DNA of 64,000 bases from Microbacterium barkeri (GTDB taxonomy: Bacteria; Actinomycetota; Actinomycetes; Actinomycetales; Microbacteriaceae). Position 1 is the stretch's first letter. Every line of letters begins with the position of its first letter. The notes under the pieces were generated by a model. That model was not told the DNA's origin. It made no database searches and worked only from the letters and a program-made list of their open reading frames with translations. The stretch covers positions 171,810-235,809 of the forward strand of contig NZ_BSEJ01000005.1 in NCBI RefSeq assembly GCF_027921765.1. The letters are read 5' to 3'. The translations under genes were made by a program, and so were the position numbers. Of the stretch, positions 42,943 through 51,666 are shown piece after piece.

Positions 42943-43007
42943 CAGGAGGATCACGCTTTCCCAGGACGGTTCTGTCGTATCCGTCCTGGGAAAGCGTGAT
43001 CCTCCTG
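42943..43007. repeat. Perfect 27-bp inverted repeat between convergent genes
   Basis: The arm at 42943-42969 begins CAGGAGGATCACGCTTTC and is matched exactly by 42981-43007, with an 11-base loop (TTCTGTCGTAT). It lies between modC and the convergent aldo/keto reductase gene and could be a strong bidirectional terminator. Its length and perfection are beyond the other terminators here and also fit a small mobile palindrome. Confidence 0.85.
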
Positions 43008-43014
43008 GCGACGG

Positions 43015-43104
43015 GCCGCCCGGCCTCCCGGCGGACCCGCGTCGTCGGCTGGGCGGCAGGCCGCCCAGCCTCCCGGCAGGCCCGCCCGGCCTCCCGGCAG
43101 GCCC
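43015..43104. repeat. GC-rich degenerate tandem repeat
   Basis: Three units of about 24 bases with the core CGCCC(G/A)GCCTCCCGGC, followed by GGACCCG or AGGCCCG, start near 43015, 43059 and 43082. They fill the space between the 27-bp inverted repeat and the aldo/keto reductase stop. No gene is seen in 42835-43115. Confidence 0.6.
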
Positions 43105-43115
43105 GCGAAGCCGCC

Positions 43116-44051
43116 CTACGGGACGATGTGGCCCGCCGCGCGGGTGAGCTCGTACCACTCGGCGCGCGTGAGCGGGATGTCGCTGCCCTGCGCGGCCGCC
43201 GCGACCCGGGCCGGTGTCGTCGTGCCGAGGACGACCTGGATGCCCGCGGGGTGGCGGGTGATCCACGCCGTCGCGATCGCGATCGGCTCGACGCCGTACT
43301 GCGCGGCGAGGCGGTCGATCACGGCGTTCAGCTCGGGGTGCGCCTCCGAGCCGAGGAACACGCCGGTGAAGAAGCCGGCCTGGAAGGGCGACCACGCCTG
43401 CAGCGTGATGCCGTTGATGCGGCTGTACTCGACGAGCCCTCCGCCGTCGAGCACCTGCGACTGCTCGACGCCGAGCATGTTGGCCGCGATGCCCTGCGTG
43501 ATGATCGGCGCATGCGTGATCGAGAGCTGCACCTGGTTGGCGACGATGGGCTGGCGCACGGCCGTCTTGAGCAGGTCGATCTGACGCGGCGTGTGGTTCG
43601 AGACGCCGAATGCGCGCACCTTGCCCGCGGCCTCGAGCTCGTCGAACGCGCGGGCGACCTCGTCGGGCTCGACGAGCGCATCCGGGCGGTGCAGGAGGAG
43701 CACGTCGATGTAGTCGGTGTCGAGAGCACGCAGCGACTCCTCGACCGACGTGACGATGTGCTCGTACGAGAAGTCGAAGTACGGCCCCTCGCGCACGATG
43801 CCGCACTTCGTCTGGATCGTGAGCTCGGCGCGCTCAGACGGCGTGAGGCGCATCGCCTCGGCGAAGCGGCGCTCGCACTGGTGCAGCTCGGTGCCGTAGA
43901 TGTCCGCGTGGTCGAAGAAGTCGATGCCGGCCTCGCGGGCGGTGTCGACGAGCTCGCGGATCTGCGCGTCGGTCTTGTCGGAGATGCGCATGAGCCCCGC
44001 GATGACGTTGGGAGCCTGCTGGCCTCCGGGGCCGAGGGAGACGGTCTTCAT
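43116..44051 (-). CDS. Aldo/keto reductase (YdhF-like)
   Basis: A 311-residue TIM-barrel NADPH-dependent reductase. The catalytic tetrad is complete: Asp47 and Tyr52 (FFDHADIYG), Lys82 (IQTKCG) and His121 (LLLHRPD). The C-terminal cofactor-binding part includes VVLGTTTPARV. It reduces aldehydes or ketones, substrate unknown. It is divergent from a LysR regulator 113 bp away, which may control it. Confidence 0.92.
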   Translation of the reverse strand: MKTVSLGPGGQQAPNVIAGLMRISDKTDAQIRELVDTAREAGIDFFDHADIYGTELHQCERRFAEAMRLTPSERAELTIQTKCGIVREGPYFDFSYEHIVTSVEESLRALDTDYIDVLLLHRPDALVEPDEVARAFDELEAAGKVRAFGVSNHTPRQIDLLKTAVRQPIVANQVQLSITHAPIITQGIAANMLGVEQSQVLDGGGLVEYSRINGITLQAWSPFQAGFFTGVFLGSEAHPELNAVIDRLAAQYGVEPIAIATAWITRHPAGIQVVLGTTTPARVAAAAQGSDIPLTRAEWYELTRAAGHIVP

Positions 44052-44164
44052 GGGTGTCCTTCCGGTGCCGCCCGGCGACGGCGCCGCGGGCGCTCCTACG
44101 ATAGGGAGCGGTGCGGCAGAAATCCAACAACTGGAGCAGATGCCTGCCAGAAGGAGTAGTGCTG

Positions 44165-45049
44165 ATGGATCTGCGCCAGATGGAGTACCTCGTCACCCTC
44201 GCCGACGAGCAGCAGTTCACGCGCGCGGCCGCCGTCTGCGGCATCTCGCAGTCGGGCCTGTCGGCGGCCATCCGGGCGCTCGAAGCCGAGCTCGGCACGG
44301 ACCTCTTCACGCGCTCGCCCCGCGGGGTGGAGACGACGCCGGCCGGCCGCGCGCTCCTGCCGCACGCGCGCTCGATGCTCGCGCAGGCGTCCGCAGCGCG
44401 CGGCGCCGTCGCGCGCGCCACGGAGGAGCTGAGCGGGAGGCTGCGCATCGGCGCCGAGCAGTGCCTCGGCCTCGTGGATGTCTCGGGCCTGCTCGAGCAG
44501 GTCCACCTGCGCCATCCCCTCGTCGAGCTCGAGTTCGCGCAGGCCGGGTCGCACGAGCTCGCCGCGCGGGTCCGCGAGGGCGACCTCGACCTCGGTCTCG
44601 TCGCGGCGACGGAGCACCTCGGCTCGCTTCACCGGGAGGAGCTCGGTCGCCTGCCGCTCGTCCTGCTGACGCCGCCCGGCCATCCGCTCTCGGGCGCGGA
44701 GCCCGTCTCGTGGGCCGACCTCGACGACGTCGACTTCGTGGACTTCCAGGGGTCGTGGGCGGTGCGCTCGCTCAACGACGCGGTCTGCGCCGCGCGCGGC
44801 ATCGCGCGGCGCGTGCGGTGCGCCACCGGCGACGTCCACACGCTCATCGACCTCGTGCGCCGGGGCCTCGGCGTGGCGATCGTGCCCGCGCACGTCGGGG
44901 CGAAGCCCGAGGCCGCAGCGCTCGCGGTGCGGCCGATGCCCGCGGATGCGCCGCCGTGGGTCGTCTCGGCGATCGCGCGGCGTCCGTCTGAGCCGGCCAC
45001 CGCCCTCGCGCTCGAGCTCGTGCGGACCCAGGCGGCACCCGCGCGGTGA
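44165..45049 (+). CDS. LysR family transcriptional regulator
   Basis: A 294-residue LysR protein: MDLRQMEYLVTLADEQQFTR, then ISQSGLSAAIRALEAELG as recognition helix, and an effector-binding domain. The ATG at 44165 has GAAGGAG upstream. It is divergent from the aldo/keto reductase, the typical target layout. It ends at a bidirectional hairpin. Confidence 0.92.
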   Translation: MDLRQMEYLVTLADEQQFTRAAAVCGISQSGLSAAIRALEAELGTDLFTRSPRGVETTPAGRALLPHARSMLAQASAARGAVARATEELSGRLRIGAEQCLGLVDVSGLLEQVHLRHPLVELEFAQAGSHELAARVREGDLDLGLVAATEHLGSLHREELGRLPLVLLTPPGHPLSGAEPVSWADLDDVDFVDFQGSWAVRSLNDAVCAARGIARRVRCATGDVHTLIDLVRRGLGVAIVPAHVGAKPEAAALAVRPMPADAPPWVVSAIARRPSEPATALALELVRTQAAPAR

Positions 45050-45053
45050 CGCG

Positions 45054-45087
45054 GTGAGGAGGGACGCCAGACAGCGCCCCTCCTCAC
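45054..45087. terminator. Bidirectional hairpin between LysR and azoreductase genes
   Basis: GTGAGGAGGG (45054-45063) pairs exactly with CCCTCCTCAC (45078-45087), loop 14 bases. It sits directly between the convergent stops at 45049 and 45092. Confidence 0.75.
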
Positions 45088-45091
45088 GACC

Positions 45092-45742
45092 TCACACCGC
45101 CTGGAGGGACTCCGCGAGCTCCCGGCCGGCGACGCGGGCGGCGTCCTCGGCCGCCGCCCGCAGGTCCGCCGCGACGTCGGCGAAGGCGTCGAGCGCGGGG
45201 TTCACGCCCACGAGCGTGAACGGCCGCTGGACGACCCGCAGGTCCAGGCCCCAGACATCCTCGAGCACGCGGCGCAGCCACGCCGTCGAGTGGTCCCAGC
45301 CCTCCTTGGGCGTCCCGGGCGCGTAGTTGCCGCCGAGCACGGTCACGAGCGTCGCGGGCTTGCCCCGCAGCGCCGTGCCCTGCGGGTCGATGCGCGGGTC
45401 GGTGTAGGCGACGTCGAACCAGGTCTTGAAGTGCTGCGAGACGCCGTAATTGTAGAGAGGCACGGTGAAGAGCAGGGCGTCGGCGTCGATGAGCTCGTCG
45501 GCGAAGGCGCGGGCGAGCGCCTGCGCTGCGCGCTGCTCCTCGGTGCGATCGGCCTCGGGCACGAAGCCCGCCGTCACGGCGTTCTGCCACACGGTGGCCG
45601 AGACGGGCTCGGCGGCGAGGTCGCGGCGCACGACGACGTCATCGGGGTGCGCCGCCGTCCACTCGGACTCGACGAGGTCGCCGAGGGAGCGGCTGGCGGA
45701 GGTCGCGGGGAGGATGCTCGCATCCAGGCGGAAGAGGGTCAT
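45092..45742 (-). CDS. FMN-dependent NADH-azoreductase/quinone reductase
   Basis: A 216-residue flavodoxin-like enzyme: FRLDASILPATSASRSLGD near the N-terminus (FMN phosphate site), VPLYNYGVSQHFKTWFD (AzoR signature) and LGGNYAPGTP. It reduces quinones and azo compounds by two electrons with NADH. The ATG at 45742 has GGAGC upstream; an open frame further upstream overlaps the promoter. It is divergent from an HxlR regulator, the usual controller of such enzymes. Confidence 0.9.
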   Translation of the reverse strand: MTLFRLDASILPATSASRSLGDLVESEWTAAHPDDVVVRRDLAAEPVSATVWQNAVTAGFVPEADRTEEQRAAQALARAFADELIDADALLFTVPLYNYGVSQHFKTWFDVAYTDPRIDPQGTALRGKPATLVTVLGGNYAPGTPKEGWDHSTAWLRRVLEDVWGLDLRVVQRPFTLVGVNPALDAFADVAADLRAAAEDAARVAGRELAESLQAV

Positions 45743-45770
45743 GGGTGCTCCGATCAGGTTCGATGAGTCA

Positions 45771-45821
45771 CTCTGAAAAGCAGAGCGGCTATCGCGACAG
45801 TAGCACAGGTAGGATGGCTGC
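45771..45821. promoter_or_regulatory. Operator dyad and leaderless promoter between azoreductase and HxlR genes
   Basis: CTCTG-AAAAG-CAGAG (45771-45785) is a perfect dyad with 5-base arms and is a candidate HxlR site. On the plus strand TAGGAT (45810-45815) lies six bases before the HxlR ATG with no ribosome-binding site, suggesting leaderless transcription. Confidence 0.5.
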
Positions 45822-46157
45822 ATGGCGGAGACCGAGCACGGCGGACCGGCGTGCGACGCCGCCGTCTCGCTCGCGTTCTCGGTGCTCGGCAAGCGCTGGA
45901 ACGGCATGATCGTCGACACGCTCAGCAGCGGCCCCCTCTCCTTCGTGGCCCTGCGGCGCGGAGTGGCGGGCATCAGCGACGCCGTCCTCTCCGACCGGCT
46001 CGCCGAGCTCGCTGCGGTCGACCTCGTCTCGCGCGAGGTGCATGCCGGCCCTCCGGTATCGGTCGTCTACACGCTGACACCGGCCGGCGAGGCGCTCATC
46101 CCGGTGCTCGAGCAGCTCGGCGAGTGGGCCTCGGCGCATCTGCGCGCCGCCCCGTGA
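45822..46157 (+). CDS. HxlR family transcriptional regulator
   Basis: A 111-residue winged-helix protein with the family opening CDAAVSLAFSVLGKRWNGMIV, in which Cys11 may be redox- or electrophile-sensitive, and ISDAVLSDRLAELAAVDLV as recognition region. HxlR proteins next to azoreductases usually act as quinone or aldehyde sensors. That role is inferred from the divergent layout. Confidence 0.9.
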   Translation: MAETEHGGPACDAAVSLAFSVLGKRWNGMIVDTLSSGPLSFVALRRGVAGISDAVLSDRLAELAAVDLVSREVHAGPPVSVVYTLTPAGEALIPVLEQLGEWASAHLRAAP

Positions 46158-46255
46158 CCGACGACACCGGTAACACGAGCGGGCGCGCGCGACAAGGCCG
46201 CGACAGCCCGCCGTGCGCTCCGTAGCCTGGGCCCAGGCACACGGAAGGGAACACG

Positions 46256-46810
46256 ATGGCCGAGAAGAAGCAGCAGTCCACCCCGAAGAACCGCCGCCGC
46301 CCCGCCCGCTCGGGAGCCGAGCTGACGGATGAGCAGAACGCCGAGAAGGGGTTCACCGCTTCCGAGCAGCTCAGCGGGCACATGCAGTCCGTGCTCGTCG
46401 ACCTCATCGAGCTGTCGCTGCAGGGCAAGCAGGCGCACTGGAACGTCGTCGGCACCAACTTCCGCGACACCCACCTTCAGCTCGACGAGATCATCGCCGC
46501 GGCGCGCGAGTTCGCCGACACGATCGCCGAGCGCATGCGCGCGCTGCACGCGCTCCCCGACGGACGCAGCGACACCGTCGCCGAGACGACGTCGCTCCCG
46601 GAGTTCCCGCAGGGCGAGATCGCCACGACCGAGGTGATCGACCTCATCACGGAGCGCCTCGACGCCGTCTGCCAGACGTGCCGCGAGGTGCACGACGCGG
46701 TCGACGAGGAGGATCCGACGACCGCCGACATCCTCCACGCCGTGCTCGAGCGGCTCGAGCAGCTGTCCTGGATGGTCAGCGCCGAGAACCGCACGCCGCG
46801 CGCGAGCTGA
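46256..46810 (+). CDS. dps: Dps family DNA-protection/ferritin-like protein
   Basis: A 184-residue Dps. The N-terminal tail (residues 1-18) is Lys/Arg-rich and probably binds DNA. The ferroxidase residues are in KQAHWNVVGTNFRDTHLQLDE. It oxidises iron with peroxide and compacts DNA. GGAAGGGA precedes the start, and a -10-like TAGCCT followed by GGG lies about 33 bp upstream. Confidence 0.94.
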   Translation: MAEKKQQSTPKNRRRPARSGAELTDEQNAEKGFTASEQLSGHMQSVLVDLIELSLQGKQAHWNVVGTNFRDTHLQLDEIIAAAREFADTIAERMRALHALPDGRSDTVAETTSLPEFPQGEIATTEVIDLITERLDAVCQTCREVHDAVDEEDPTTADILHAVLERLEQLSWMVSAENRTPRAS

Positions 46811-46814
46811 CGGT

Positions 46815-47195
46815 TCAGTCGGCGGGCAGAGGCCTCCGGTCGCCGACGGGCTCGGTCGCGCTCGGGAACGCGATCGAGCCTGCGGCGACCCACCATTCGA
46901 CGACCTCGAACGACAGCCGCCCCGCGATGACGGACGGATCGGCGGCGGACAGCCGCGCGGCCTCCTCCGGCGAGCGCGCGAAGACCGACATCCCGCGCAG
47001 GGTCTCGTCGCTCTGCGCGAGGAACGGGCCGTTCGCGACCGTCGCGCCGTCGCGTGCGAGCTGCGCCCGGTAGGAGAGGTGGCGGGCCTGCAGTGCGTCG
47101 AGTTCGTCCTCGGTCATCTCCGGCGCGTCCGCAGGGCGCCGCAGGAGAACCACGGTGAAGACGTCGAACGCGTCAGGGATGTTCGGGTCCGGCAT
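46815..47195 (-). CDS. YCII-related domain protein
   Basis: A 126-residue protein with the YciI-like pattern: FTVVLLRRPAD, LQARHLSYRAQLARDGATVANGPF, and GMSVFARSPEEAARLSAADPSV. The fold is a ferredoxin-like dimer, and catalytic activity is unproven for most members. Its ATG overlaps the stop of the SixA-like gene by one base (TGATG). Confidence 0.85.
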   Translation of the reverse strand: MPDPNIPDAFDVFTVVLLRRPADAPEMTEDELDALQARHLSYRAQLARDGATVANGPFLAQSDETLRGMSVFARSPEEAARLSAADPSVIAGRLSFEVVEWWVAAGSIAFPSATEPVGDRRPLPAD

Positions 47196-47698
47196 CAGTC
47201 CGAGCCCTTGACCACGACGCGCTCGACGCGCGCCGTCCCGGCGTCGACCTCGGGCCATCCGTCGACCGGCAGCTCGAGCACCGCGAGCGTCGCGGTGGGG
47301 TACGCGAGCGGGACGCGGTCGCGCTCTGCCGCGAGCGTCGCGACGAGATCGTGGACGCCCGGATTGTGCCCGACGAGCAGGAGCGTGCGCGCGTCGCCGC
47401 CCTGCTCGCGGATGACCTGGAGCAGCCGCCGCGCGGACGCCGCGTAGACGTCGTCGTCGAACTGCACGGGCGGCGCCTCCTGCCACGGCGACGCGACACC
47501 CGCCCACGTCTCGCGCGTGCGCTGGGCGATCGAGACCACCGCGCGGTCGGGGATGAGCCCGTGCTCCTGCATGTACGCGCCGACGTCGCGCGCCTGGGCT
47601 GCGCCGCGCGGCGTCAGCGGGCGGTCGACGTCGTCGACCCCCTCGGGCCAGTCGGACTTCGCGTGGCGCAGGAGCAGGAGGCGCAGCATGCTCGGCAT
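47195..47698 (-). CDS. SixA-like phosphohistidine phosphatase (histidine phosphatase superfamily)
   Basis: A 167-residue phosphatase. The phosphate-pocket motif LLLLRHAKSDWP holds the nucleophile His; a second His lies in LLVGHNPGVHDL, and an Arg in AQRTRET. Relatives remove phosphate from histidine. Start choice is uncertain: ATG 47698 is used. GTG 47713 has GGAGG but only three bases away, and ATG 47689 is also possible. It lies between a small acidic protein gene and the YCII gene in a three-gene operon. Confidence 0.85.
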   Translation of the reverse strand: MPSMLRLLLLRHAKSDWPEGVDDVDRPLTPRGAAQARDVGAYMQEHGLIPDRAVVSIAQRTRETWAGVASPWQEAPPVQFDDDVYAASARRLLQVIREQGGDARTLLLVGHNPGVHDLVATLAAERDRVPLAYPTATLAVLELPVDGWPEVDAGTARVERVVVKGSD

Positions 47699-47699
47699 G

Positions 47700-47912
47700 C
47701 TACGCGCGGTCACCGCCCTCCTGCGCGTCCGCCGCCTCGCCCGGCTCGCCGAAGCCGGGGCGCACCGCGGCGTCCTCCGCGACGTCGATGCGGGTCACGC
47801 CCTCGCGGCGGGTGACCTCGATGCGCGGCTTCGTGTCCTCCTCGGTCGCGTCGGGCGCCGACGTGAGCTGGTCGCGACGCTTCTCCTCATCGGTCATCTC
47901 GTCCTGTCCCAT
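47700..47912 (-). CDS. Small acidic protein of unknown function
   Basis: A 70-residue, highly charged protein (MGQDEMTDEEKRRDQL at the start) without a hydrophobic segment. GGAGGAGG is four bases before the ATG, a strong initiation site, so it is probably real. It is first of the operon with the SixA-like and YCII genes. No family was recognised; it is likely disordered. Confidence 0.65.
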   Translation of the reverse strand: MGQDEMTDEEKRRDQLTSAPDATEEDTKPRIEVTRREGVTRIDVAEDAAVRPGFGEPGEAADAQEGGDRA

Positions 47913-48160
47913 GGCGCCTCCTCCGATCGTGGCCTGCTCCGCCGACGCTAGGCGATGACACCGCCTGCTGTCTCCCCCTTGCGCGGGTGCGACCGGCTCG
48001 CTCTCGAGCAGGGGCGGGAGCGTGTGAATACCACCCCGGTCGCGCGTCCACAAGCCTCCTCCGCCTGTCGGAGGTCGCGCATAGAGTCGTGACGCGGTCA
48101 ACGACGACCGCGTTGCCGGAGCACTCTCCGTGCGCACCGGTGAGAGAAGGAGACACAGCG

Positions 48161-48361
48161 ATGACCATCGCCGATCACGGCACGCACACGACCTGGAGCC
48201 GCGTCCAGAAGGGACTCCACGTCGCGAATCGAGACGGAATGTTCATGGGCTTCGTGGAGAAGGGGCCGGATGGCCGCTTCCTCGCCTTCGACGCTCATTC
48301 CGAGCGCGTCGGCGCGTTCTCCGAGCTCGCGGAGGCGATGGCCGCGGTCGACCGCGGGTGA
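48161..48361 (+). CDS. Small hypothetical protein
   Basis: A 66-residue soluble protein (WSRVQKGLHVANRDGMFMGF, then VEKGPDGRFLAFDAHSERVG) that reads as a compact beta-rich fold with a C-terminal helix. AGAAGGAG precedes the ATG by nine bases. It stands alone, with divergent promoter space upstream. No family was recognised. Confidence 0.7.
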   Translation: MTIADHGTHTTWSRVQKGLHVANRDGMFMGFVEKGPDGRFLAFDAHSERVGAFSELAEAMAAVDRG

Positions 48362-48500
48362 TCACGCGTCGGGACGAAGCTCGGCGTCGTTGAGTTCGCG
48401 TCGCGCCGTTGGTGACGCGATTCCTCCGGATGCTGACCGGAATCGCCTCACGAGCCGCGCCATCCGCCCGCGAGAGTGGAGGCGAGACCGAGAGGACCCC

Positions 48501-49127
48501 ATGTCGCCCGCACAGATCGACGCGCTCATCGCGCCGCCCACTCCCGTCGCCGCACGTGCCCGCGAGGTGCTCGAGGCCTGGTCGCCGCCCGAGCTCGTGC
48601 GGCACTGCCTGCGCTCATGGGTGTGGGCATCGACGCTCGGCGACGCGCTGGGCCTCCCCTACGACGCCGAGCTGCTGTACGTCGCGACGATGCTGCACGA
48701 TCTCGGGCTCGTCGCGGAGTTCGACGCCGATGTCGTCCCGTTCGAGGCGGCGGGCGGGGCGGCGGGATGGGCCTTCGCCGCCGGCGCAGGATGGCCGCGC
48801 GCACGCAGGGAGCGGGTCCAGGAGATCATCGTGCGGCACATGTGGACGGCGGTCGATCCGGACGAGGACGTGGAATCGCACCTCCTCGAGGTCGCCACGA
48901 GCCTCGACGTCTCGGGCGTCGCCCCCGAGAAGTGGGATGCCGCGCTGCTCGTCGCGGTGGAGTCGCACCTGCCGCGAGGCGCCTTCTCGACGGACTTCGC
49001 GCAGCGCATCCACGATCAGGCCGAGCGGAAGCCGACCTCGTCGGCGCGCAGACTCGACGCGTCAGGTCGGATCGACGCGGGCGCTCGCACGTGGGAGCGC
49101 CTGGTCGCGCCGCACGGCTCCGCGTAG
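48501..49127 (+). CDS. HD domain phosphohydrolase
   Basis: A 208-residue all-helical protein with the HD metal-site pattern: RHCLRSWVWA, then ATMLHDLGL (the His-Asp pair), and a later VRHMWTAVDPDED. Relatives are metal-dependent phosphohydrolases or cyanamide-hydratase-like enzymes. The substrate cannot be inferred from neighbours. AGAGGA precedes the ATG. Confidence 0.85.
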   Translation: MSPAQIDALIAPPTPVAARAREVLEAWSPPELVRHCLRSWVWASTLGDALGLPYDAELLYVATMLHDLGLVAEFDADVVPFEAAGGAAGWAFAAGAGWPRARRERVQEIIVRHMWTAVDPDEDVESHLLEVATSLDVSGVAPEKWDAALLVAVESHLPRGAFSTDFAQRIHDQAERKPTSSARRLDASGRIDAGARTWERLVAPHGSA

Positions 49128-49144
49128 CGGCGCGACCGGGCAGA

Positions 49145-49288
49145 TCACTCGCCCGAGGGCTCCTCGTCGGAGGCCTCGGAGAAGTCGTCGCCTTCGTCCG
49201 GCTCCTCGGGCGCGCCGCCCGATGCCGTGTCGGCTTCGGCGTTCTCGTCGGGGACGCCTTGCGTGTTGTGCTGTCCGCCATCGCTCAT
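49145..49288 (-). CDS. Very small acidic protein of unknown function
   Basis: A 47-residue protein made mostly of Asp, Glu, Gly and Ser (GVPDENAEADTASGGAPEEP), surely disordered. GGAGGAA is six bases before the ATG. It may be a minor stress-related peptide, like other tiny acidic proteins of the region, but this is not shown. Confidence 0.5.
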   Translation of the reverse strand: MSDGGQHNTQGVPDENAEADTASGGAPEEPDEGDDFSEASDEEPSGE

Positions 49289-49405
49289 GGGATTCCTCCG
49301 CGACATCTCCCCGGATCGCGTCCGGCTGCGCGCCACGGTACGCCGACCGCGACCCCGGGGCGAGGGGTTGACAGCCCGGCGCACGTGTCGGAGCGCTGTG
49401 AGAGC

Positions 49406-50071
49406 TCACACGAGCCGGTAGCCCGCACCGCGGACCGTCTCGATGCGGTCGGCCCCGAGCTTCTGGCGCAGGTAGCCGATGTAGACGTCGGCGACGTTCG
49501 ACCCGGGGTCGAAGTCGAAGCCCCACACCCGGCTCAGCAGCTGCTCGCGGCTCAGCACCTGGCCGGCGTGCCGGATGAGCTCCTCCGCGAGGGCGTACTC
49601 GCGCGCGGAGAGGTCGACGGACGGCCCGCCGTCGATGACGGCGCGGCGGGTGCGGACATCGAGTGTGAGGTCTCGATGACGCAGGGCGCCCGCCGCGGGA
49701 GCGACCTCCTCGTCGCGGCGCATGCGGAGGCGGATGCGCGCGAGCAGCTCGTCGAAGCGGAACGGCTTGCCGATGTAGTCGTCGGCCCCGCCCTCGAGCC
49801 CTGCGACGGTGTCGCCCAGATCGGTGCGCGCGGTGAGCATGATGATCGGCATGCGCGAGCCCGAGCCGCGCAGGTTCTCGAGCACGTCGAAGCCGTTCAT
49901 GCGCGGCATGTTCACGTCGAGGACGAGCAGGTCGAACTCGCCGGTCTGCGCGAGCTCGAGCGCCTCGACGCCGTCGGCGGCGACGCGGGTCGCGAAGCCG
50001 GCGGCGCGCAGGCCCTTCTCGATGAACCCCGCGATGCGCTGCTCGTCATCGGCGATGAGAATCGATGCCAC
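49406..50071 (-). CDS. OmpR-family response regulator
   Basis: A 221-residue regulator. The receiver domain has Asp52 (LLVLDVNMPRMNG) as phosphorylation site and TAR/KPF as conserved Thr and Lys. The C-terminal winged helix ends RIETVRGAGYRLV. It starts at a GTG with GGAAGGAG upstream and overlaps the kinase gene by 26 bp, so the pair is translationally coupled. Confidence 0.94.
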   Translation of the reverse strand: MASILIADDEQRIAGFIEKGLRAAGFATRVAADGVEALELAQTGEFDLLVLDVNMPRMNGFDVLENLRGSGSRMPIIMLTARTDLGDTVAGLEGGADDYIGKPFRFDELLARIRLRMRRDEEVAPAAGALRHRDLTLDVRTRRAVIDGGPSVDLSAREYALAEELIRHAGQVLSREQLLSRVWGFDFDPGSNVADVYIGYLRQKLGADRIETVRGAGYRLV

Positions 50072-51539
50072 GGTGGCTCCTTCCGTCCGCGTGCGGCGGC
50101 GTGTCCTCGTCGTCGGGCGCGAGCGGCACGAGGATCGCGAACAGCGCGCCGCCGCCCGGGGCGTCCGTCACGCGAGCTCGACCGCCGTGGGCGCGCGCAA
50201 TGACCTGCACGATGTTGAGGCCGAGGCCGCTCCCTGCCGCGCGCTCGCGTCCGCGTCCGCGCCGGAAGCGCTCGAACACGGCCTTCTTCTCGTCGTCCGG
50301 GACGCCAGGGCCGTAATCGCGCACCCACAGGGCGAGGCGACCTTCCTCGACATTGCTGCCGATCACGAAGCGCCCGCCGCCGTGGGTCACGGCGTTCTGC
50401 GCCAGCTGCAGCACGGCCTGGGTGATGCGGGCCGCGTCGAGCGGCGCGACGACATCCGCGATCGGTCCGGCGGCGACATCCGCGCCCTCGATCGCCTGGG
50501 CCTTGCGCACGATCTGCGCGACGAGATCCGCCGCGTCGGTCGGCTCGGGGGCGACGGGGGATGGCCCGTGGAGCGCCGCCGCGGACGACAGATCCTGCAC
50601 GAGACGGCTCATCCGGTCGAGCTCGTCGACCGCGAGCTGCTGCGTCTCGCGCACGTCGTCGGGGTCAGCGGGGTCCATCAGCTCGACGTGCCCGCGCACG
50701 ATCGTGAGCGGGGTCTTCAGCTCGTGGCCGACATCGCTGAGCAGCTGCCGCTGCGAGTCGAGCGCGTCGTCGAGTCGATCCAGCATGGCGTTCATCGTCG
50801 CCGCGAGCTCCGACACGTCGTCGCGCCCCTCGATCGGCAGGCGCTCCGAGCGCGACTGGGCCGACACGCGCTCCGCCGTCTCGCGCATGCGCCGCAGCGG
50901 GCGCAGCAGACGACCGGCCGCGACCGTGCCGACCCCCGCGATGACGACGAGCACGATGCCGCCCGCGACGAAGAACACCCGAGCCGGGCCGTTGATCTCC
51001 GACAGCTCGGCCTCGACGTCGTAGGCCATGACGAAGAGCACGCTCTCGGCGTCGGGCGCGCCGGGCACCTCGACGGGCGTGGCGAGGAAGCGCCAGACGA
51101 CGCCCTCCTCGGCGTACGTCCCGAGCACGGGCTCGCGCCCGGCGGTCGTCCGCACCGCGAACGGGATGAATCCGGGCGCGCTGCGGAGGTCGACGTCGAG
51201 CGGCACCCCGGGCACGAACGCCGCCTTGCCGTCCACGACGCCCGCGACCCCCGTGTTGTCGTCGGGGCTCATCCGCCGCACGATGTCCTCAGCGGCTTCG
51301 CGCGACGACTCCCACGCCTGCGGCTCCTCGGGCGTCCCTGCCACGATGAAGCGGGCGGAGTCGAGGTTCGCGCGGAGGCGGTCGTCGATCTGAGCCATGA
51401 TCGTCGCCTGCTCGACGATGTACACGGCGAGGCCGACCGCGGCCATCCCGAGCGCCGCGACGATGGTGATGACGGCGATGAGGCGCACGCGCACCGAGAC
51501 GACGCGCCGCCGCCTCGGTCCGCCGTTCCCGTCCGCCAC
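50046..51539 (-). CDS. Sensor histidine kinase
   Basis: A 497-residue kinase. TM1 is at about 19-40, an extracytoplasmic sensor at 41-185, TM2 at 188-207 and a HAMP segment next. The H-box LSDVGHELKTPLT has His272, and the ATPase domain has QNAVTHGGG, DYGPGVP and GSGLGLNIV. GTG 51539 was chosen because a -10-like GATACT (51546-51551, minus strand) ends six bases upstream, fitting leaderless expression; a longer start at 51605 is possible. It is divergent from a secreted Asp-rich protein that might be its target. Confidence 0.92.
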   Translation of the reverse strand: MADGNGGPRRRRVVSVRVRLIAVITIVAALGMAAVGLAVYIVEQATIMAQIDDRLRANLDSARFIVAGTPEEPQAWESSREAAEDIVRRMSPDDNTGVAGVVDGKAAFVPGVPLDVDLRSAPGFIPFAVRTTAGREPVLGTYAEEGVVWRFLATPVEVPGAPDAESVLFVMAYDVEAELSEINGPARVFFVAGGIVLVVIAGVGTVAAGRLLRPLRRMRETAERVSAQSRSERLPIEGRDDVSELAATMNAMLDRLDDALDSQRQLLSDVGHELKTPLTIVRGHVELMDPADPDDVRETQQLAVDELDRMSRLVQDLSSAAALHGPSPVAPEPTDAADLVAQIVRKAQAIEGADVAAGPIADVVAPLDAARITQAVLQLAQNAVTHGGGRFVIGSNVEEGRLALWVRDYGPGVPDDEKKAVFERFRRGRGRERAAGSGLGLNIVQVIARAHGGRARVTDAPGGGALFAILVPLAPDDEDTPPHADGRSHRGIDSHRR

Positions 51540-51666
51540 GGTCCCAGTATCGTCGCCGAGGCGCGCGCGATCGCTCGGATCCGGCGACCATAAGGGTTGT
51601 CTCATGTGCGGCTGTCGACCCGTTTAGGCGAGGCGCGCATCCTGGAGGGGAGAGGGAGGAGCCACG

